A stretch of DNA of 64,000 nt from Metabacillus lacus. Lineage in GTDB: Bacteria; Bacillota; Bacilli; Bacillales; Bacillaceae. The position numbers and the translations under genes are program-made. Shown in pieces: positions 9,338-19,045 of this stretch; positions within the stretch are counted from its first letter, which is position 1, and the number at the start of each line of letters is the position of its first letter. The notes beneath the pieces are model-generated. The model ran no database searches and was not told where the DNA came from. It worked only from the letters and a program-made list of their open reading frames with translations. The DNA is taken from assembly GCF_009674805.1 (NCBI RefSeq), contig NZ_WKKI01000005.1, positions 1 through 64,000 of the forward strand, in the 5' to 3' direction.

Positions 9338-9547
9338 ATGAATAAACGATGGACCATTCATAAAATTAGAGAGTTTGTTGAGAAAAACTCTGATAGCAAA
9401 CTTCTTTCCACAGAATATCACGGTTTTTCTCAGAAGTTAGAATTTCAATGTGCATGTGGAAACAGGTTTGAAAAGACGTTCACAAAATTTAAGAATAATC
9501 AGCAGCAGAAGTGTGATGTATGTCAGCCGCCCAAAACATCCAGGTAA
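9338..9547 (+). CDS. Small zinc-ribbon protein
   Basis: A 69-residue protein that I do not recognise as a named family. It has two Cys pairs, CACG and CDVC, spaced about 22 residues apart, as in a treble-clef or ribbon zinc site. The pattern 'leucine-rich YHGF..., LEFQCACGNRFEKTFTKFKN, CDVC' resembles the DNA-binding modules found on phage and homing HNH or GIY-YIG nucleases, here without a nuclease. The ATG has a clear GGAGGT site 8 bases upstream and its own extended -10 promoter. It is isolated between repeat clusters and the converging pbpF gene, which suggests an acquired or remnant gene. Confidence 0.65.
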   Translation: MNKRWTIHKIREFVEKNSDSKLLSTEYHGFSQKLEFQCACGNRFEKTFTKFKNNQQQKCDVCQPPKTSR

Positions 9548-9677
9548 CCTGCAGGGTTCAGTGCGAATTAAGATGAAAACAGAAATGGCTTTTGCAGAAA
9601 GAGCTGAGTTTAGATAGATTCAAAAAGCTTGCAGATGATTTTCACTGCGGGCTTTTTTGTATACTTCCAAAGAGAAA

Positions 9678-9699
9678 AGCCCGCTTCTTCAAGCGGGCT
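9678..9699 (-). terminator. Terminator of pbpF
   Basis: Nine-base perfect stem AGCCCGCTT/AAGCGGGCT with a 4-base loop, followed on the minus strand by TTTCTCTTT. It lies 11 bases past the pbpF stop. Confidence 0.8.
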
Positions 9700-9710
9700 G
9701 ATATCTTATT

Positions 9711-11855
9711 TTATTTTCTTGAGGTAAAAAGAGTTGGCTCAACAAATGCCGAACCTGCTCCTTCTTTCTTTGTTTGTGTATTGTAGGGAACCACTTTATA
9801 GGATGTATCTGAGAAAATGTTGGCATAAGGCACATCAAAAGAGCCTTCACCTGTGACAGAGCCAACCATTCGTTCTTCGCCGTTTTTCGGTTTTTCATAT
9901 ACCCTGTACTCTACTCTTTCATCATTTTGCGGCGTCCAGTTAATTCTGACAGTTACGAGTCCGAATGTTTTAAAGGTGTAGCCTATTTCAATGTCTTCCA
10001 GCTCCGCCAGGCGGATTGGATCTTCAAGCTCATTTGCTTTGCCCGGCTTGATAAAAGCAAGATCCTTTTTAATAGGAGATTGAGCGGCTATTTCTTTAAA
10101 TAATTTAGTTGGAGCTGCGCTTCCCTGGGTAAGATAGTGCTGCTCATCTGTCTGATCATACCCCATCCAGATGACACCCGTTACTTCAGGGGTATATCCG
10201 GCAAACCATGCATCCATCACCGCACCTTTTTTACCTGGATAAGAGGTTGTCCCGGTTTTACCTGCCAGCGTGCCCTGATAGCTGCCGGTTCTTGCAGTTC
10301 CTTCGTCAACCACTTTTTCGAGCATTTTAGTCATATACCATGCCGTCTGCTGAGAGAAGATCCGCTTTTCTTCCTCTTCAGGTGCCTCAATCTCTTTCCC
10401 ATGCTGATCTTCAAGCTTTTCTATAAAAAACGGTTCGCTGTATACACCGTTCCGGGGAAATGTCCGGTATGCCCCTGCAAGCTGAAGCGGGCTTACCCCT
10501 TCATTCAGACCTCCAAGGGCAATGGCAAGACCGTTGTCCTTAATCGGCATACCCATCTGAGCAAGATAGGTTTTCCCTTCTTTTACACCTATTTCATTCA
10601 ATGTCCATACAGCCGGAATGTTTTTCGATGCAATTAATGCATCATACATGGTGACTTCTCCTCCATACTCCCCTGTATGATTTTTAGGCGCGTAGTCACC
10701 AAAGGTTTGTTCATTATCGTCCAGAAGAGAATAGGGGTGAAATTCTCCGCTGTCTATTGCAGGGCCGTACACAGCCAGAGGCTTAAAGGCAGATCCGGGC
10801 TGGCGCTTGCTTTTGACTCTGTTAAAGCCTTTCGGCGTATAATTTCTTCCTCCTATAGCCGAAAGGACTCCGCCCGTTTTATTATCAAGCAGCACAAACG
10901 AACCTTGTGCCCCGTTGTCCGTTCCGGGAAAATAAGAAGCATCTGCAAATTTTTCAAAAGCTTGCTGCTGAATGTCCTGATTCATTGGTACGTAGATTTT
11001 ATATCCGCCCCTCAGAAGCTCCTCATTAGATATGCCATATTTCCGTTCAGCTTCGTCCATCACAAGGTCGATATAAGAATCTAGCCAAGGTTTTTCCGTT
11101 TTTTCAGAAAGGGACAGCTGCACCGTTTTACCTTGGGTGCGCACTGCTTCCTCTGATGTAATATAGCCTTCCTGCTGCATAAGCGAAAGCACCAGGTCAC
11201 GCCTCCCTTTGCTTTTTTCAAGGTGATTGACCGGTGAATAGCTGTTTGGTGCCTTTGGAAGCCCGGCGAGCAGTGCACCTTCCTCCAGCGTCAGTTGTGA
11301 AGCCTGTTTATTAAAATAGAATTTTGCAGCAGCCTCGATTCCATATGCGCCATGTCCAAAGTAAACCTGATTCAGGTACATTTCCAGAAGCTTTTGCTTG
11401 CTGTATTCACGCTCCAAATTGATGGCAATCACAGCTTCTTTGGTTTTTCTGAGCATGGATTTTTCATGAGACAAAAATATATTTTTGGCGAGCTGCTGTG
11501 TAATTGTACTCCCGCCTTCCACCTTGCTGCCAGCGAGAATATCCTTATAAAGTGCTCTTCCTATCGCCCTGAAGTCAATACCATGATGTTCATAAAAACG
11601 CTTATCTTCCACTGCAACAAATGCTTCCTGTACATGCTGCGGTATCTCTTCAATTCCTATGAGCTTCCTGTTTTTCGTAAACAGCTTTGTTAATTCCTCT
11701 CCGTTGCTGTCAGCCAGTACAGAGGCAGATTCAAACACGAGCTTTTTTTCATCTATTACATAATTCCCCATTAAAAGAATCATTAGGTAACCAGCCAGAG
11801 CTATGACAAAGGTTACCAGCATGAGGGTAACCAGTCGAAATAAACTTTTTCTCAT
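9711..11855 (-). CDS. pbpF: Class A penicillin-binding protein (PbpF type)
   Basis: Bifunctional peptidoglycan synthase, 714 residues. One N-terminal membrane anchor (about 8-30) leads to the glycosyltransferase domain with its catalytic glutamate motif EDKRFYEHHG (E83) and GGSTITQQ. The transpeptidase domain shows SxxK (S355-AFK), SxN (S410-KN) and KTGTT (K533). A short C-terminal extension of about 100 residues has a fibronectin-like look. ATG at 11855 with GAGGTGAG upstream. In B. subtilis PbpF is expressed in the forespore and lies next to the heme genes, the same context as here. It converges on the zinc-ribbon gene. Confidence 0.93.
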   Translation of the reverse strand: MRKSLFRLVTLMLVTFVIALAGYLMILLMGNYVIDEKKLVFESASVLADSNGEELTKLFTKNRKLIGIEEIPQHVQEAFVAVEDKRFYEHHGIDFRAIGRALYKDILAGSKVEGGSTITQQLAKNIFLSHEKSMLRKTKEAVIAINLEREYSKQKLLEMYLNQVYFGHGAYGIEAAAKFYFNKQASQLTLEEGALLAGLPKAPNSYSPVNHLEKSKGRRDLVLSLMQQEGYITSEEAVRTQGKTVQLSLSEKTEKPWLDSYIDLVMDEAERKYGISNEELLRGGYKIYVPMNQDIQQQAFEKFADASYFPGTDNGAQGSFVLLDNKTGGVLSAIGGRNYTPKGFNRVKSKRQPGSAFKPLAVYGPAIDSGEFHPYSLLDDNEQTFGDYAPKNHTGEYGGEVTMYDALIASKNIPAVWTLNEIGVKEGKTYLAQMGMPIKDNGLAIALGGLNEGVSPLQLAGAYRTFPRNGVYSEPFFIEKLEDQHGKEIEAPEEEEKRIFSQQTAWYMTKMLEKVVDEGTARTGSYQGTLAGKTGTTSYPGKKGAVMDAWFAGYTPEVTGVIWMGYDQTDEQHYLTQGSAAPTKLFKEIAAQSPIKKDLAFIKPGKANELEDPIRLAELEDIEIGYTFKTFGLVTVRINWTPQNDERVEYRVYEKPKNGEERMVGSVTGEGSFDVPYANIFSDTSYKVVPYNTQTKKEGAGSAFVEPTLFTSRK

Positions 11856-11950
11856 TCATTGCTCACCTCACTAGTCTGTTACATGTATTATTGTTATTTA
11901 TTGGCGGGTATATGTGCAAAATTCTCAAAATAGCATTTCTAAAGTTCAGT

Positions 11951-11959
11951 TGATATAAT
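11951..11959 (+). promoter_or_regulatory. Extended -10 promoter of hmoB
   Basis: TGATATAAT fits the extended -10 form and lies 29 bases before the hmoB ribosome site. No good -35 box is visible, as expected for extended -10 promoters. Confidence 0.5.
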
Positions 11960-11967
11960 GGCATTAG

Positions 11968-12510
<543 letters not shown>

Positions 12511-12512
12511 CT

Positions 12513-12536
12513 CTTGCTCATTGCAAGGGTTTTTTT
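12513..12536 (+). terminator. Terminator of hmoB
   Basis: Short stem CTTGC/GCAAG followed by GGTTTTTTTG immediately after the hmoB stop. Confidence 0.75.
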
Positions 12537-12728
12537 GTTTCCTCTGCACCCTTCTTAATCTTTTGCATTCTACCATACATTTTATTTCTGCGGTATTCAC
12601 CACTGTCGAAGTTTATTGCTCTAGCGAAGCTGTTTTGTTTGTAAACATTTCTGAATTCTTATAAAATTATTTCTAATTTACTATCTATTTCATACTGTTA
12701 ACTATTCAGACTTTTGAGGAGGATTATC

Positions 12729-13907
12729 TTGCAGCATAGAATTGAAGAAGAACTTGGCCATTCCTACCCGGAAATGGTTGAGATTCGCAGGCATTTGCAC
12801 ATGCACCCTGAGCTTTCTTTTCAGGAGGTAAAAACAGCCGCTTATATTGCCGGCTATTACCGAGACCTTGGAATTGAAGTAGAGGAAAATGTGGGAGGAA
12901 ACGGGGTTGTCGCCACCATTCATGGAGGGCTCCCCGGAAAAACTGTTGCATTAAGGGCTGACTTTGATGCCCTTCCGATCCAAGACGAAAAGGATGTACC
13001 CTACCGATCAACTGTACCAGGCGTGATGCATGCATGCGGCCATGACGGCCATACGGCTGCACTGCTTGTTCTGGCGAAAACCCTCCATACCAACAGGGCT
13101 CAATTGAAGGGGAAAATTGTATGTATTCATCAGCATGCGGAAGAATATGCACCGGGCGGAGCAAAATCCATGATTGAAGGGGGCTGTCTGAAAGGTGTAG
13201 ATGTCATTTTCGGTACACATTTATGGGCAAGTGAACCCCTCGGGAAAATTCAATACAAGGAAGGCCCTATGATGGCTGCTGCTGATCGCTTTACAATCTC
13301 CATTCAAGGCAAAGGCGGGCACGGAGCACAGCCTCATAAAACAAAAGATTCCGTGGTAATTGCTTCGCAAATTGTTGTTAATTTGCAGCAGGTTGTCAGC
13401 AGAAGAGTGGACCCTGTCCATCCGGCTGTTGTGACTGTCGGCTCCTTCAAAGCTGAAAATGCTTTTAATGTGATTGGTGATACAGCAGAGCTGGTTGGAA
13501 CGGTCCGGACCTTTCAAGAGGATGTTAGAAGCCAGATTGAAGAAGAAATTAGAAAAGTGGTTGCGGGCGTTTGTTCCATGTGGGATGCCGAGTATGAATA
13601 CAATTTTGACAGAGGCTATCCCGCGGTAGTCAATGATCCTGAAATCACAAGTTATTTTAAAAAAGCTGCAGAAAAAGTTGACGGCGTTTCATCTGTTGAG
13701 GAAAGTGAGCTGCAGATGGGAGGAGAGGATTTTTCCTATTACCTTCAGCATGTGAAAGGAACCTTTTTCTTTACCGGAGCGAACCCGAACGGAACTGAAC
13801 CTGCACCCCCTCACCATCATCCGCGCTTTGATTTTGACGAGCGGGCCATGCTGCTTGCTGCTAAAACATTGTACCGGGCAGCTGCTGATTACCAAAGTGA
13901 AGATTAA
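12729..13907 (+). CDS. yhaA: M20-family amidohydrolase
   Basis: Zinc-dependent M20D amidohydrolase/peptidase of the N-acyl-amino-acid or hippurate hydrolase type, 392 residues; the natural substrate is unknown. Metal-ligand motifs are visible: HACGHDGHTA, HQHAEE, a GTHLWA loop and a C-terminal MGGEDFSYY. The small dimerisation domain (GKGGHGAQPH) interrupts the catalytic domain. The start is the TTG at 12729 with GAGGAGGA 6 bases upstream; the TTG at 12714 lies before that ribosome site. A hairpin terminator follows, facing ecsC. Confidence 0.85.
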   Translation: MQHRIEEELGHSYPEMVEIRRHLHMHPELSFQEVKTAAYIAGYYRDLGIEVEENVGGNGVVATIHGGLPGKTVALRADFDALPIQDEKDVPYRSTVPGVMHACGHDGHTAALLVLAKTLHTNRAQLKGKIVCIHQHAEEYAPGGAKSMIEGGCLKGVDVIFGTHLWASEPLGKIQYKEGPMMAAADRFTISIQGKGGHGAQPHKTKDSVVIASQIVVNLQQVVSRRVDPVHPAVVTVGSFKAENAFNVIGDTAELVGTVRTFQEDVRSQIEEEIRKVVAGVCSMWDAEYEYNFDRGYPAVVNDPEITSYFKKAAEKVDGVSSVEESELQMGGEDFSYYLQHVKGTFFFTGANPNGTEPAPPHHHPRFDFDERAMLLAAKTLYRAAADYQSED

Positions 13908-13911
13908 AACA

Positions 13912-13936
13912 AAATCCGCAGATACTCTGCGGATTT
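13912..13936. terminator. Hairpin between yhaA and ecsC
   Basis: Perfect 11-base stem AAATCCGCAGA/TCTGCGGATTT with a 3-base loop between two converging genes. T runs are short on both sides, so it may serve both directions weakly. Confidence 0.65.
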
Positions 13937-13977
13937 CTGACTGCAGCCTATACAATGTCTGCAGTTTTTTCTTATAT

Positions 13978-14706
13978 TCAATTCTCAGCGGAAAAGCCCT
14001 CACTGCCTTTTAACAGCCTGATGCGGAAGCAATTTACTGCGCATTCTCCCAAATGGGCAATCAGCTGATAATTTGCTGTTCCCCCAACGACTGCACCAAC
14101 TCCCGGCAGCACTTGAAGCATTTTCACTAAATCAATGTGGTCACGGTATTCCTGCTGCAGATCCTGCCAGTTTAACAAGTACTTGTCCCGATCCCCTTGA
14201 TCCCAGTTTTCAATGATGTCAAACAGTTCTGCGCGTTTATCTTCTCTCGAAAAGGCAAGCTGAAAAATATAAAGAAGAAAGTATCTTTCCTCCTTCTTCC
14301 CTGTATGAAACCCATAAACACCAGACAGCTCGAACAGGCATTTCATTTTTATACTTAATAAAAGAGGAAAATCTGCCATCCCAAGGAGAATTCCCCCCGC
14401 TCCGGTACCTGCCCCTTCAAGAGCAGCTGCTTTTTGATATTTCGAAATGACATCAGCTGCCAGCCCGTCCCTTTGCTGAAGCGTAAGAGAGCTTGTATCT
14501 TTCTGATAGGTTGTTGCATGGGAACCAATAACTGTAGCCTCAACCATTTTTCTGATACTGGCCGTTACCGCCTGATGAAGCTTTTCCGGCAGCTTGTCAT
14601 TTACTTTATTTTGAAACGCCTTTGACATCCGCTGAAATCGAGAACCCTTTCGCAGCATGCGAAGCTTCCATAAGTTTATTTCATTTTTCACAGCTGTCTC
14701 GTACAT
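13978..14706 (-). CDS. ecsC: EcsC family protein
   Basis: EcsC-family protein of 242 residues, third gene of the ecs locus; its biochemical role is not known. The sequence is mostly helical with a glycine-rich centre (LEGAGTGAGGILLGMADFPLL) and a late glycine-rich stretch (LPGVGAVVGG) that may touch the membrane. I chose the ATG at 14706, which has GGAGGG 9 bases upstream and gives MYETAVKNEINLWK as in relatives; the upstream frame to 14754 lacks a ribosome site. It follows ecsB by about 100 bp. Confidence 0.88.
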   Translation of the reverse strand: MYETAVKNEINLWKLRMLRKGSRFQRMSKAFQNKVNDKLPEKLHQAVTASIRKMVEATVIGSHATTYQKDTSSLTLQQRDGLAADVISKYQKAAALEGAGTGAGGILLGMADFPLLLSIKMKCLFELSGVYGFHTGKKEERYFLLYIFQLAFSREDKRAELFDIIENWDQGDRDKYLLNWQDLQQEYRDHIDLVKMLQVLPGVGAVVGGTANYQLIAHLGECAVNCFRIRLLKGSEGFSAEN

Positions 14707-14807
14707 TCCGGGAATCCCTCCATTCTTAAGGCTCCTGCTTATGCCGTCTCCCACAGGTGATGGACAGCCAGGTCAGAAAAACCCGGAACTGCAGGCTGCT
14801 TCAGACA

Positions 14808-16031
14808 TTACTGTACGCCAAAGCGTTTAAGCCGTTTGGCCACATAGATTCTTACAAAAACAAAAGCAAAAAGCATTCCTCCGAGCAAGCTGAATAAAAA
14901 GGCAGTAACACCTGCAGCAACCAGAACAGCAATTGACAGAAGTACAGCCTGAACACTCAATACGAACAGAAGAACCTGAAGAAACTTCGGCTTTCGATGA
15001 GCCAGTGCCGCTGGATACAAATCCGGCAGTGTCAGCATATCAAAATGCTGATATAACCCGATCAGCTGGATTCCGGTTATATAAATGACTGCAAGGGAGA
15101 AAATAGGAGCAGCTATCTCTCCAGGCGACAAAGACACAATTAATACTGCAAATATCACTGTCAGTCTCGCAAACACCCCAAAATAGTCACTGGACCTGAG
15201 AAAGGCCCGGGCGTAAAGATATTGATAAACATTTTCTCTGTTGTAGGAAATCAATCTGAGCACAGGATCAAGATACGCCCTTCTTTTTGCTTGTTTTCTA
15301 AGCTTCGGTACATCTGTAAACAAGTTGGCAAGTCTATAAAATGCCTGCTTACGCAAATACTCCTGGCGTATTAAATAATCCCATTTGATTCCTTTCCCTT
15401 TAGCCTGCAGGGAAATATACAGATACAAAAGAAGCATGATCAGGTACACTGCCAGAGCAAACAAATATGCGTTCTGCAGAATAAAATAAATCACTGCAGC
15501 ATTCAGAGCAAATCGGACAGCGGTGCTGAAAAGGCCTGTAAAAGGCTCCTGTAGAAAACTTATTTTCCAGCTCAGCATCATATTCCAGCTTCTAATAGCC
15601 AGCAGCTGAAGAAATATCAGCAAATATTGAATTCCTGTAGCATCAGTCACAGCAAAATATAAAGGAGCAAGCCCTGCTCCAAGGAGCAGAAGCGGATACA
15701 GACCGCTGAAAAAGCTGTACACCTTCGCCTTTTTAAAATATTCATCCATTTTCATCTCAAGCGGGAGCAAAAAAACCAAGTCGGGTTCTTTCAGCAATGT
15801 TCTGACCGCAGCTTTTACAGTGACGGCCGCAAAAACAAAGGTCATGATCCAAACCGCCGGAAAGGATTCATCTAAAGTGCTGAGCCAGTCCTGATACCAA
15901 AGAGCTCCCCCTGCTCCAAGAAAAATCAGAACAAACAGCAGGTGGTCATTCATCATATATCTTAAATATGCTCTGACTTCAGTTACATGTGCATGGAGTC
16001 GTGTCGTCCAAATATCATGAATGTTCTTCAT
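14808..16031 (-). CDS. ecsB: ABC transporter membrane subunit EcsB
   Basis: Membrane subunit of the EcsAB transporter, which in B. subtilis is needed for normal protein secretion and for intramembrane proteolysis by RasP. The 407-residue protein has about eight to ten hydrophobic segments over its whole length. The ATG at 16029-16031 (MKNIHDIWTTRLHAH) overlaps the end of ecsA by 17 bases and has GGAAG upstream, so translation is coupled. The longer frame to 16091 lies wholly inside ecsA. Confidence 0.92.
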   Translation of the reverse strand: MKNIHDIWTTRLHAHVTEVRAYLRYMMNDHLLFVLIFLGAGGALWYQDWLSTLDESFPAVWIMTFVFAAVTVKAAVRTLLKEPDLVFLLPLEMKMDEYFKKAKVYSFFSGLYPLLLLGAGLAPLYFAVTDATGIQYLLIFLQLLAIRSWNMMLSWKISFLQEPFTGLFSTAVRFALNAAVIYFILQNAYLFALAVYLIMLLLYLYISLQAKGKGIKWDYLIRQEYLRKQAFYRLANLFTDVPKLRKQAKRRAYLDPVLRLISYNRENVYQYLYARAFLRSSDYFGVFARLTVIFAVLIVSLSPGEIAAPIFSLAVIYITGIQLIGLYQHFDMLTLPDLYPAALAHRKPKFLQVLLFVLSVQAVLLSIAVLVAAGVTAFLFSLLGGMLFAFVFVRIYVAKRLKRFGVQ

Positions 16032-16770
16032 CTTCGTCTTCCTTTGTAAGCTGAATATAAAGGTCGTCAAGCGCTGCATGAGGCATACCAAAGGCTTCTC
16101 TCAGCTGAGCGAGCGTTCCTTTTGCTTTTACTTTTCCATTATGGAGAATGATAAATGAATCGCAATAACGTTCAGCAGTAGCCAGGATATGTGTGGACAT
16201 CAGGATTCCGGCACCTCTTTTTTTGGCTCCATCCATCATCTCAAGCAAAGAATTGATTGCCAGCGGATCAAGGCCTACAAACGGTTCATCAATGATGTAA
16301 AGCGAAGGTTCTATTAGAAAAGCGCACATGATCATTACCTTTTGTTTCATTCCTTTAGAGAAGTGAGCGGGAAACCACTTTAAACGCTTCTCCATTCGGA
16401 ATTCTTTTAACAGCGGGTGCAGCCGTTCCTGAAATTGTTCCTTGCTGAGACCGTATGCCATCGCAGTCAACTCTAGATGTTCAAACAGTGTCAATTCTTC
16501 ATATAAAATTGGTGTTTCCGGTATAAAAGTAAATTCCTGACGGTAACCGGAAGGATCCTCACCGAATGTTTTTCCATTTATTTTAATGTTTCCTTCCCGA
16601 GGCTCCATTGTTCCGATGATATGTTTAATGCTGGTACTTTTTCCTGCTCCGTTCAAGCCTATTAAACCAACAATGCTGCCTTTATCAACTTCAAAAGAAA
16701 CATTCCTGAGGACGGGGTTTCTTGTATATCCTCCTGTCAGCTGTTCCACTTTTAATAGCGTCATGTTCAT
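16015..16770 (-). CDS. ecsA: ABC transporter ATPase EcsA
   Basis: ATP-binding subunit of EcsAB, 251 residues. Walker A is GLNGAGKST (about 37-45), the signature is FSKGMKQK and Walker B is LYIIDEP; TGGYTRNPVLRNVSF near the start is typical of EcsA. The start may be the ATG at 16770 or the ATG at 16764; AAGGAAGG lies 2 bases before the first and 8 before the second, so the second is quite possible. First gene of ecsABC and divergent from hit. Confidence 0.93.
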   Translation of the reverse strand: MNMTLLKVEQLTGGYTRNPVLRNVSFEVDKGSIVGLIGLNGAGKSTSIKHIIGTMEPREGNIKINGKTFGEDPSGYRQEFTFIPETPILYEELTLFEHLELTAMAYGLSKEQFQERLHPLLKEFRMEKRLKWFPAHFSKGMKQKVMIMCAFLIEPSLYIIDEPFVGLDPLAINSLLEMMDGAKKRGAGILMSTHILATAERYCDSFIILHNGKVKAKGTLAQLREAFGMPHAALDDLYIQLTKEDEDEEHS

Positions 16771-16925
16771 TTCCTTCCTTGATTAGAGAGTCTTTTCTTT
16801 ATCTTAACAAAATGTCTGCCGGCTTGTCTCATTCTTCTCGGCGCGATTTGTTACACATACATATTCATTGTGTTTCTGGACATGCTAAAAGAGAAGAAGG
16901 GATAACATATTCCATTGGAAAAAGA

Positions 16926-17186
16926 GGGTGTTTGTCAAAGACAGTTTTCTTTTCCTGCTATGTTCCACTTTTCTATAAAGGGGATGATCGTCTTTAACAA
17001 TGCATCATAAGCATTGTTGCAGGCATAAAATCATTTCGAAATGAGGTGTTTGCGGGCCGGAAGATACGTGTATCAGACGCTCGTTAGCTGGATCATTTTG
17101 CAGATGGGGTGTTTGTCAAAGACGAAGCCAGGTTGAAAGCCATACACTTTTCATATCATTGTGAATGGGGTGTTTGTCAAAGACAG
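16926..17186. repeat. Three direct copies of a 17-base motif between ecsA and hit
   Basis: GGGTGTTTGTCAAAGAC occurs at 16926-16942, 17107-17123 and 17168-17184; the first and third continue with AG. A degenerate fourth start (GAGGTGTTTGC) lies at 17044. The gap 16771-17330 has no gene, and each motif carries a perfect TTGACA on the minus strand. The function is unknown. Confidence 0.8.
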
Positions 17187-17230
17187 TAACTTCTTAAGAC
17201 CCAGTGTTATACTCCCTTCTTCCTTCAAAA

Positions 17231-17260
17231 CAGGGCAATCAGCTGATTGCCCTGTTTCTT
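17231..17260. terminator. Orphan hairpin before hit
   Basis: A perfect 24-base palindrome (CAGGGCAATCAG and its complement) followed by TTTCTT on the plus strand and TTTTG on the minus strand. No gene ends just before it on either strand, so it may end a non-coding transcript from the repeat region. Confidence 0.65.
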
Positions 17261-17330
17261 TATGAAGCCAGGGGAAATATGGTAAGATGTTGTACATACT
17301 AGATATAATCTGCAAAGAAAGGGTGACAGG

Positions 17331-17750
17331 ATGAGCGATTGTATTTTCTGCCGTATTGTGAACGGAGACATTCCAGGTGCCAAGGTTTTTGAAAATGAAC
17401 ATGTGCTGGCTTTCCTTGATATTAGTCAGGTAACAAAAGGGCATACACTGGTTATTCCAAAGATTCATAAAGAAAACATTTATGAGCTGACTCCGGAGAT
17501 TTCCAGAAATTTGTTTGAAGTTGTTCCTAAGATTGCCTCCGCCATTAACAGGCAGTTTAACCCGGTCGGTATGAATCTTTTAAATAATAATGGCGAACAG
17601 GCCGGCCAATCTGTTTTTCATTATCATGTACACCTGATCCCCCGCTACGGTAAGGGAGATGGTTTCGGTGCTGTTTGGAAAACCCATGCAGAAGAATATT
17701 CGCCGGAAGATTTAAGAGAAATTGCGCATTCCATCGAAAGCAATCTGTAA
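17331..17750 (+). CDS. hit: HIT-family nucleotide-binding protein
   Basis: Histidine-triad hydrolase of the Hint branch, which cleaves nucleotide phosphoramidates; physiological role in bacilli is unclear. The 139 residues include CIFCRIVNGDIP at the start (zinc-type cysteines C4 and C7) and the triad HYHVHLIPR near residue 99. ATG with AAAGGGTGA upstream, and TATAAT at 17304-17309 as a probable -10 box. A strong terminator follows. It lies divergent to ecsA as in B. subtilis. Confidence 0.93.
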   Translation: MSDCIFCRIVNGDIPGAKVFENEHVLAFLDISQVTKGHTLVIPKIHKENIYELTPEISRNLFEVVPKIASAINRQFNPVGMNLLNNNGEQAGQSVFHYHVHLIPRYGKGDGFGAVWKTHAEEYSPEDLREIAHSIESNL

Positions 17751-17771
17751 GGAATCACAGTCTGTAGTTGT

Positions 17772-17801
17772 GCCCGCCTCTTTCGAAGAAGCGGGCTTTT
17801 T
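17772..17801 (+). terminator. Terminator of hit
   Basis: Stem GCCCGC-TCTT/AAGA-GCGGGC with a T run (TTTTTGCTTT) 20 bases after the hit stop. Confidence 0.85.
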
Positions 17802-17917
17802 GCTTTCGGTAAATAAATTTTCGCAAAATTTTCATTATTCCCTCTTTCACCTCAAAGTTTTTCATGATAGCATAAAGGCATTATTTAACCTAGTAAAGCG
17901 TAAAAGGTGGGATCATG

Positions 17918-18994
17918 ATGTTCCGTTCAATTAACTTTAATGCCGGCCCTGCGGCATTGCCACAGGAAGTCATTTTAAAAGCACAGGAAGAGCTGTTTGA
18001 CTATCATGGAACAGGAATGTCCATTATGGAGATGAGCCATAGGAGCAAAGAATTCCATGCTGTTCACGTTCATGCACAGTCAATGCTGAGAGAAATTATG
18101 GACATTCCCGATACACATGAAGTCCTTTTTATGCAAGGGGGAGCCAGCCATCAATTTGCAATGGTGCCAATGAACTTCCTGCATCCCGGACAAACGGCCC
18201 ACTATATCCTGACAGGGACATGGGCTGAAAAAGCTTTACAGGAGGCTGCTTCTCTTGGGTCAGTTGACGTGCTGGCCAGTACAAAAGAAACCGGCTACCG
18301 CTCAGTTCCTGCAGAGTTATCAAAAAAGCCGTTACACTCCGCTTACACACATATTACTTCCAACAACACGATTTACGGTACACAATGGCAGTCATTCCCC
18401 GAAGTAGAGGACAGGCTGATTGCCGATATGTCCAGTGATATTATGAGCAGGAAAATAGACGTTTCAAAGTTTTCACTTATTTACGCCGGGGCACAAAAAA
18501 ATCTCGGGCCTTCCGGAGTAACTGTTGTGATTGCTGACAAGGATTTTTTAGGAACAGCACAGAGAGAACAGCCTAAAATTCTTCAATACAAAACTTTCTC
18601 AGATTCAAATTCGCTCTATAATACACCGCCAACATTCTCAATTTATATGCTGGCGCTTGTCTTGGAATGGACACTGGAAAGAGGCGGCATCCATGCAATT
18701 GAAAAAGCAAACAATGAAAAGGCGCAGCTGCTTTATCATGAGATTGACTCAAGTGAAGGTTTTTATGAAGGACATGCAGAAAAAGGCAGCAGATCACAAA
18801 TGAATGTAACATTCCGCCTGCCGTCCGAAGATTTGACAGCGGAATTTCTGAAGGGAGCTGCAGCTGAAGGAATGGTCGGACTGCCTGGACACAGGTCTGT
18901 TGGCGGCTGCAGAGCCTCCATCTATAATGCTGTTCCAATCACTCATTGCGAGGCGCTTGCTGAATATATGGAAAAATTCAGAAAAAAGAATTAA
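17918..18994 (+). CDS. serC: Phosphoserine aminotransferase
   Basis: SerC converts 3-phosphohydroxypyruvate and glutamate to phosphoserine in serine synthesis, and it can serve pyridoxal phosphate synthesis. The 358-residue class V aminotransferase starts FRSINFNAGPAALPQ; the PLP lysine is in YAGAQKNLGPSG, and the C-terminal GLPGHRSVGGCRAS arginine motif is intact. Two adjacent ATGs are possible (17915 and 17918); AAAGGTGG is 4 and 7 bases away, which favours the second. It lies between hit and trpP. Confidence 0.94.
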   Translation: MFRSINFNAGPAALPQEVILKAQEELFDYHGTGMSIMEMSHRSKEFHAVHVHAQSMLREIMDIPDTHEVLFMQGGASHQFAMVPMNFLHPGQTAHYILTGTWAEKALQEAASLGSVDVLASTKETGYRSVPAELSKKPLHSAYTHITSNNTIYGTQWQSFPEVEDRLIADMSSDIMSRKIDVSKFSLIYAGAQKNLGPSGVTVVIADKDFLGTAQREQPKILQYKTFSDSNSLYNTPPTFSIYMLALVLEWTLERGGIHAIEKANNEKAQLLYHEIDSSEGFYEGHAEKGSRSQMNVTFRLPSEDLTAEFLKGAAAEGMVGLPGHRSVGGCRASIYNAVPITHCEALAEYMEKFRKKN

Positions 18995-19018
18995 TCCTAC
19001 CACAAATGTCTCAACTTC

Positions 19019-19027
19019 TGCTATAAT
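19019..19027 (+). promoter_or_regulatory. trpP promoter (-10 region)
   Basis: TGCTATAAT is an extended -10 element 25 bases after the serC stop. It would start transcription near 19034, just before the leader hairpin and triplet array of trpP. Confidence 0.55.
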
Positions 19028-19045
19028 ACCCCATAAGGACTTCTG

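Noticed and set aside
9592-9786. 64-codon plus-strand frame over the end of pbpF
   Set aside because: No ribosome site and it reads through the pbpF terminator into the antisense of pbpF.
16926-17186. CRISPR-like spaced repeats
   Set aside because: Only three copies with unequal spacers (181 and 61 bases) and no cas genes.
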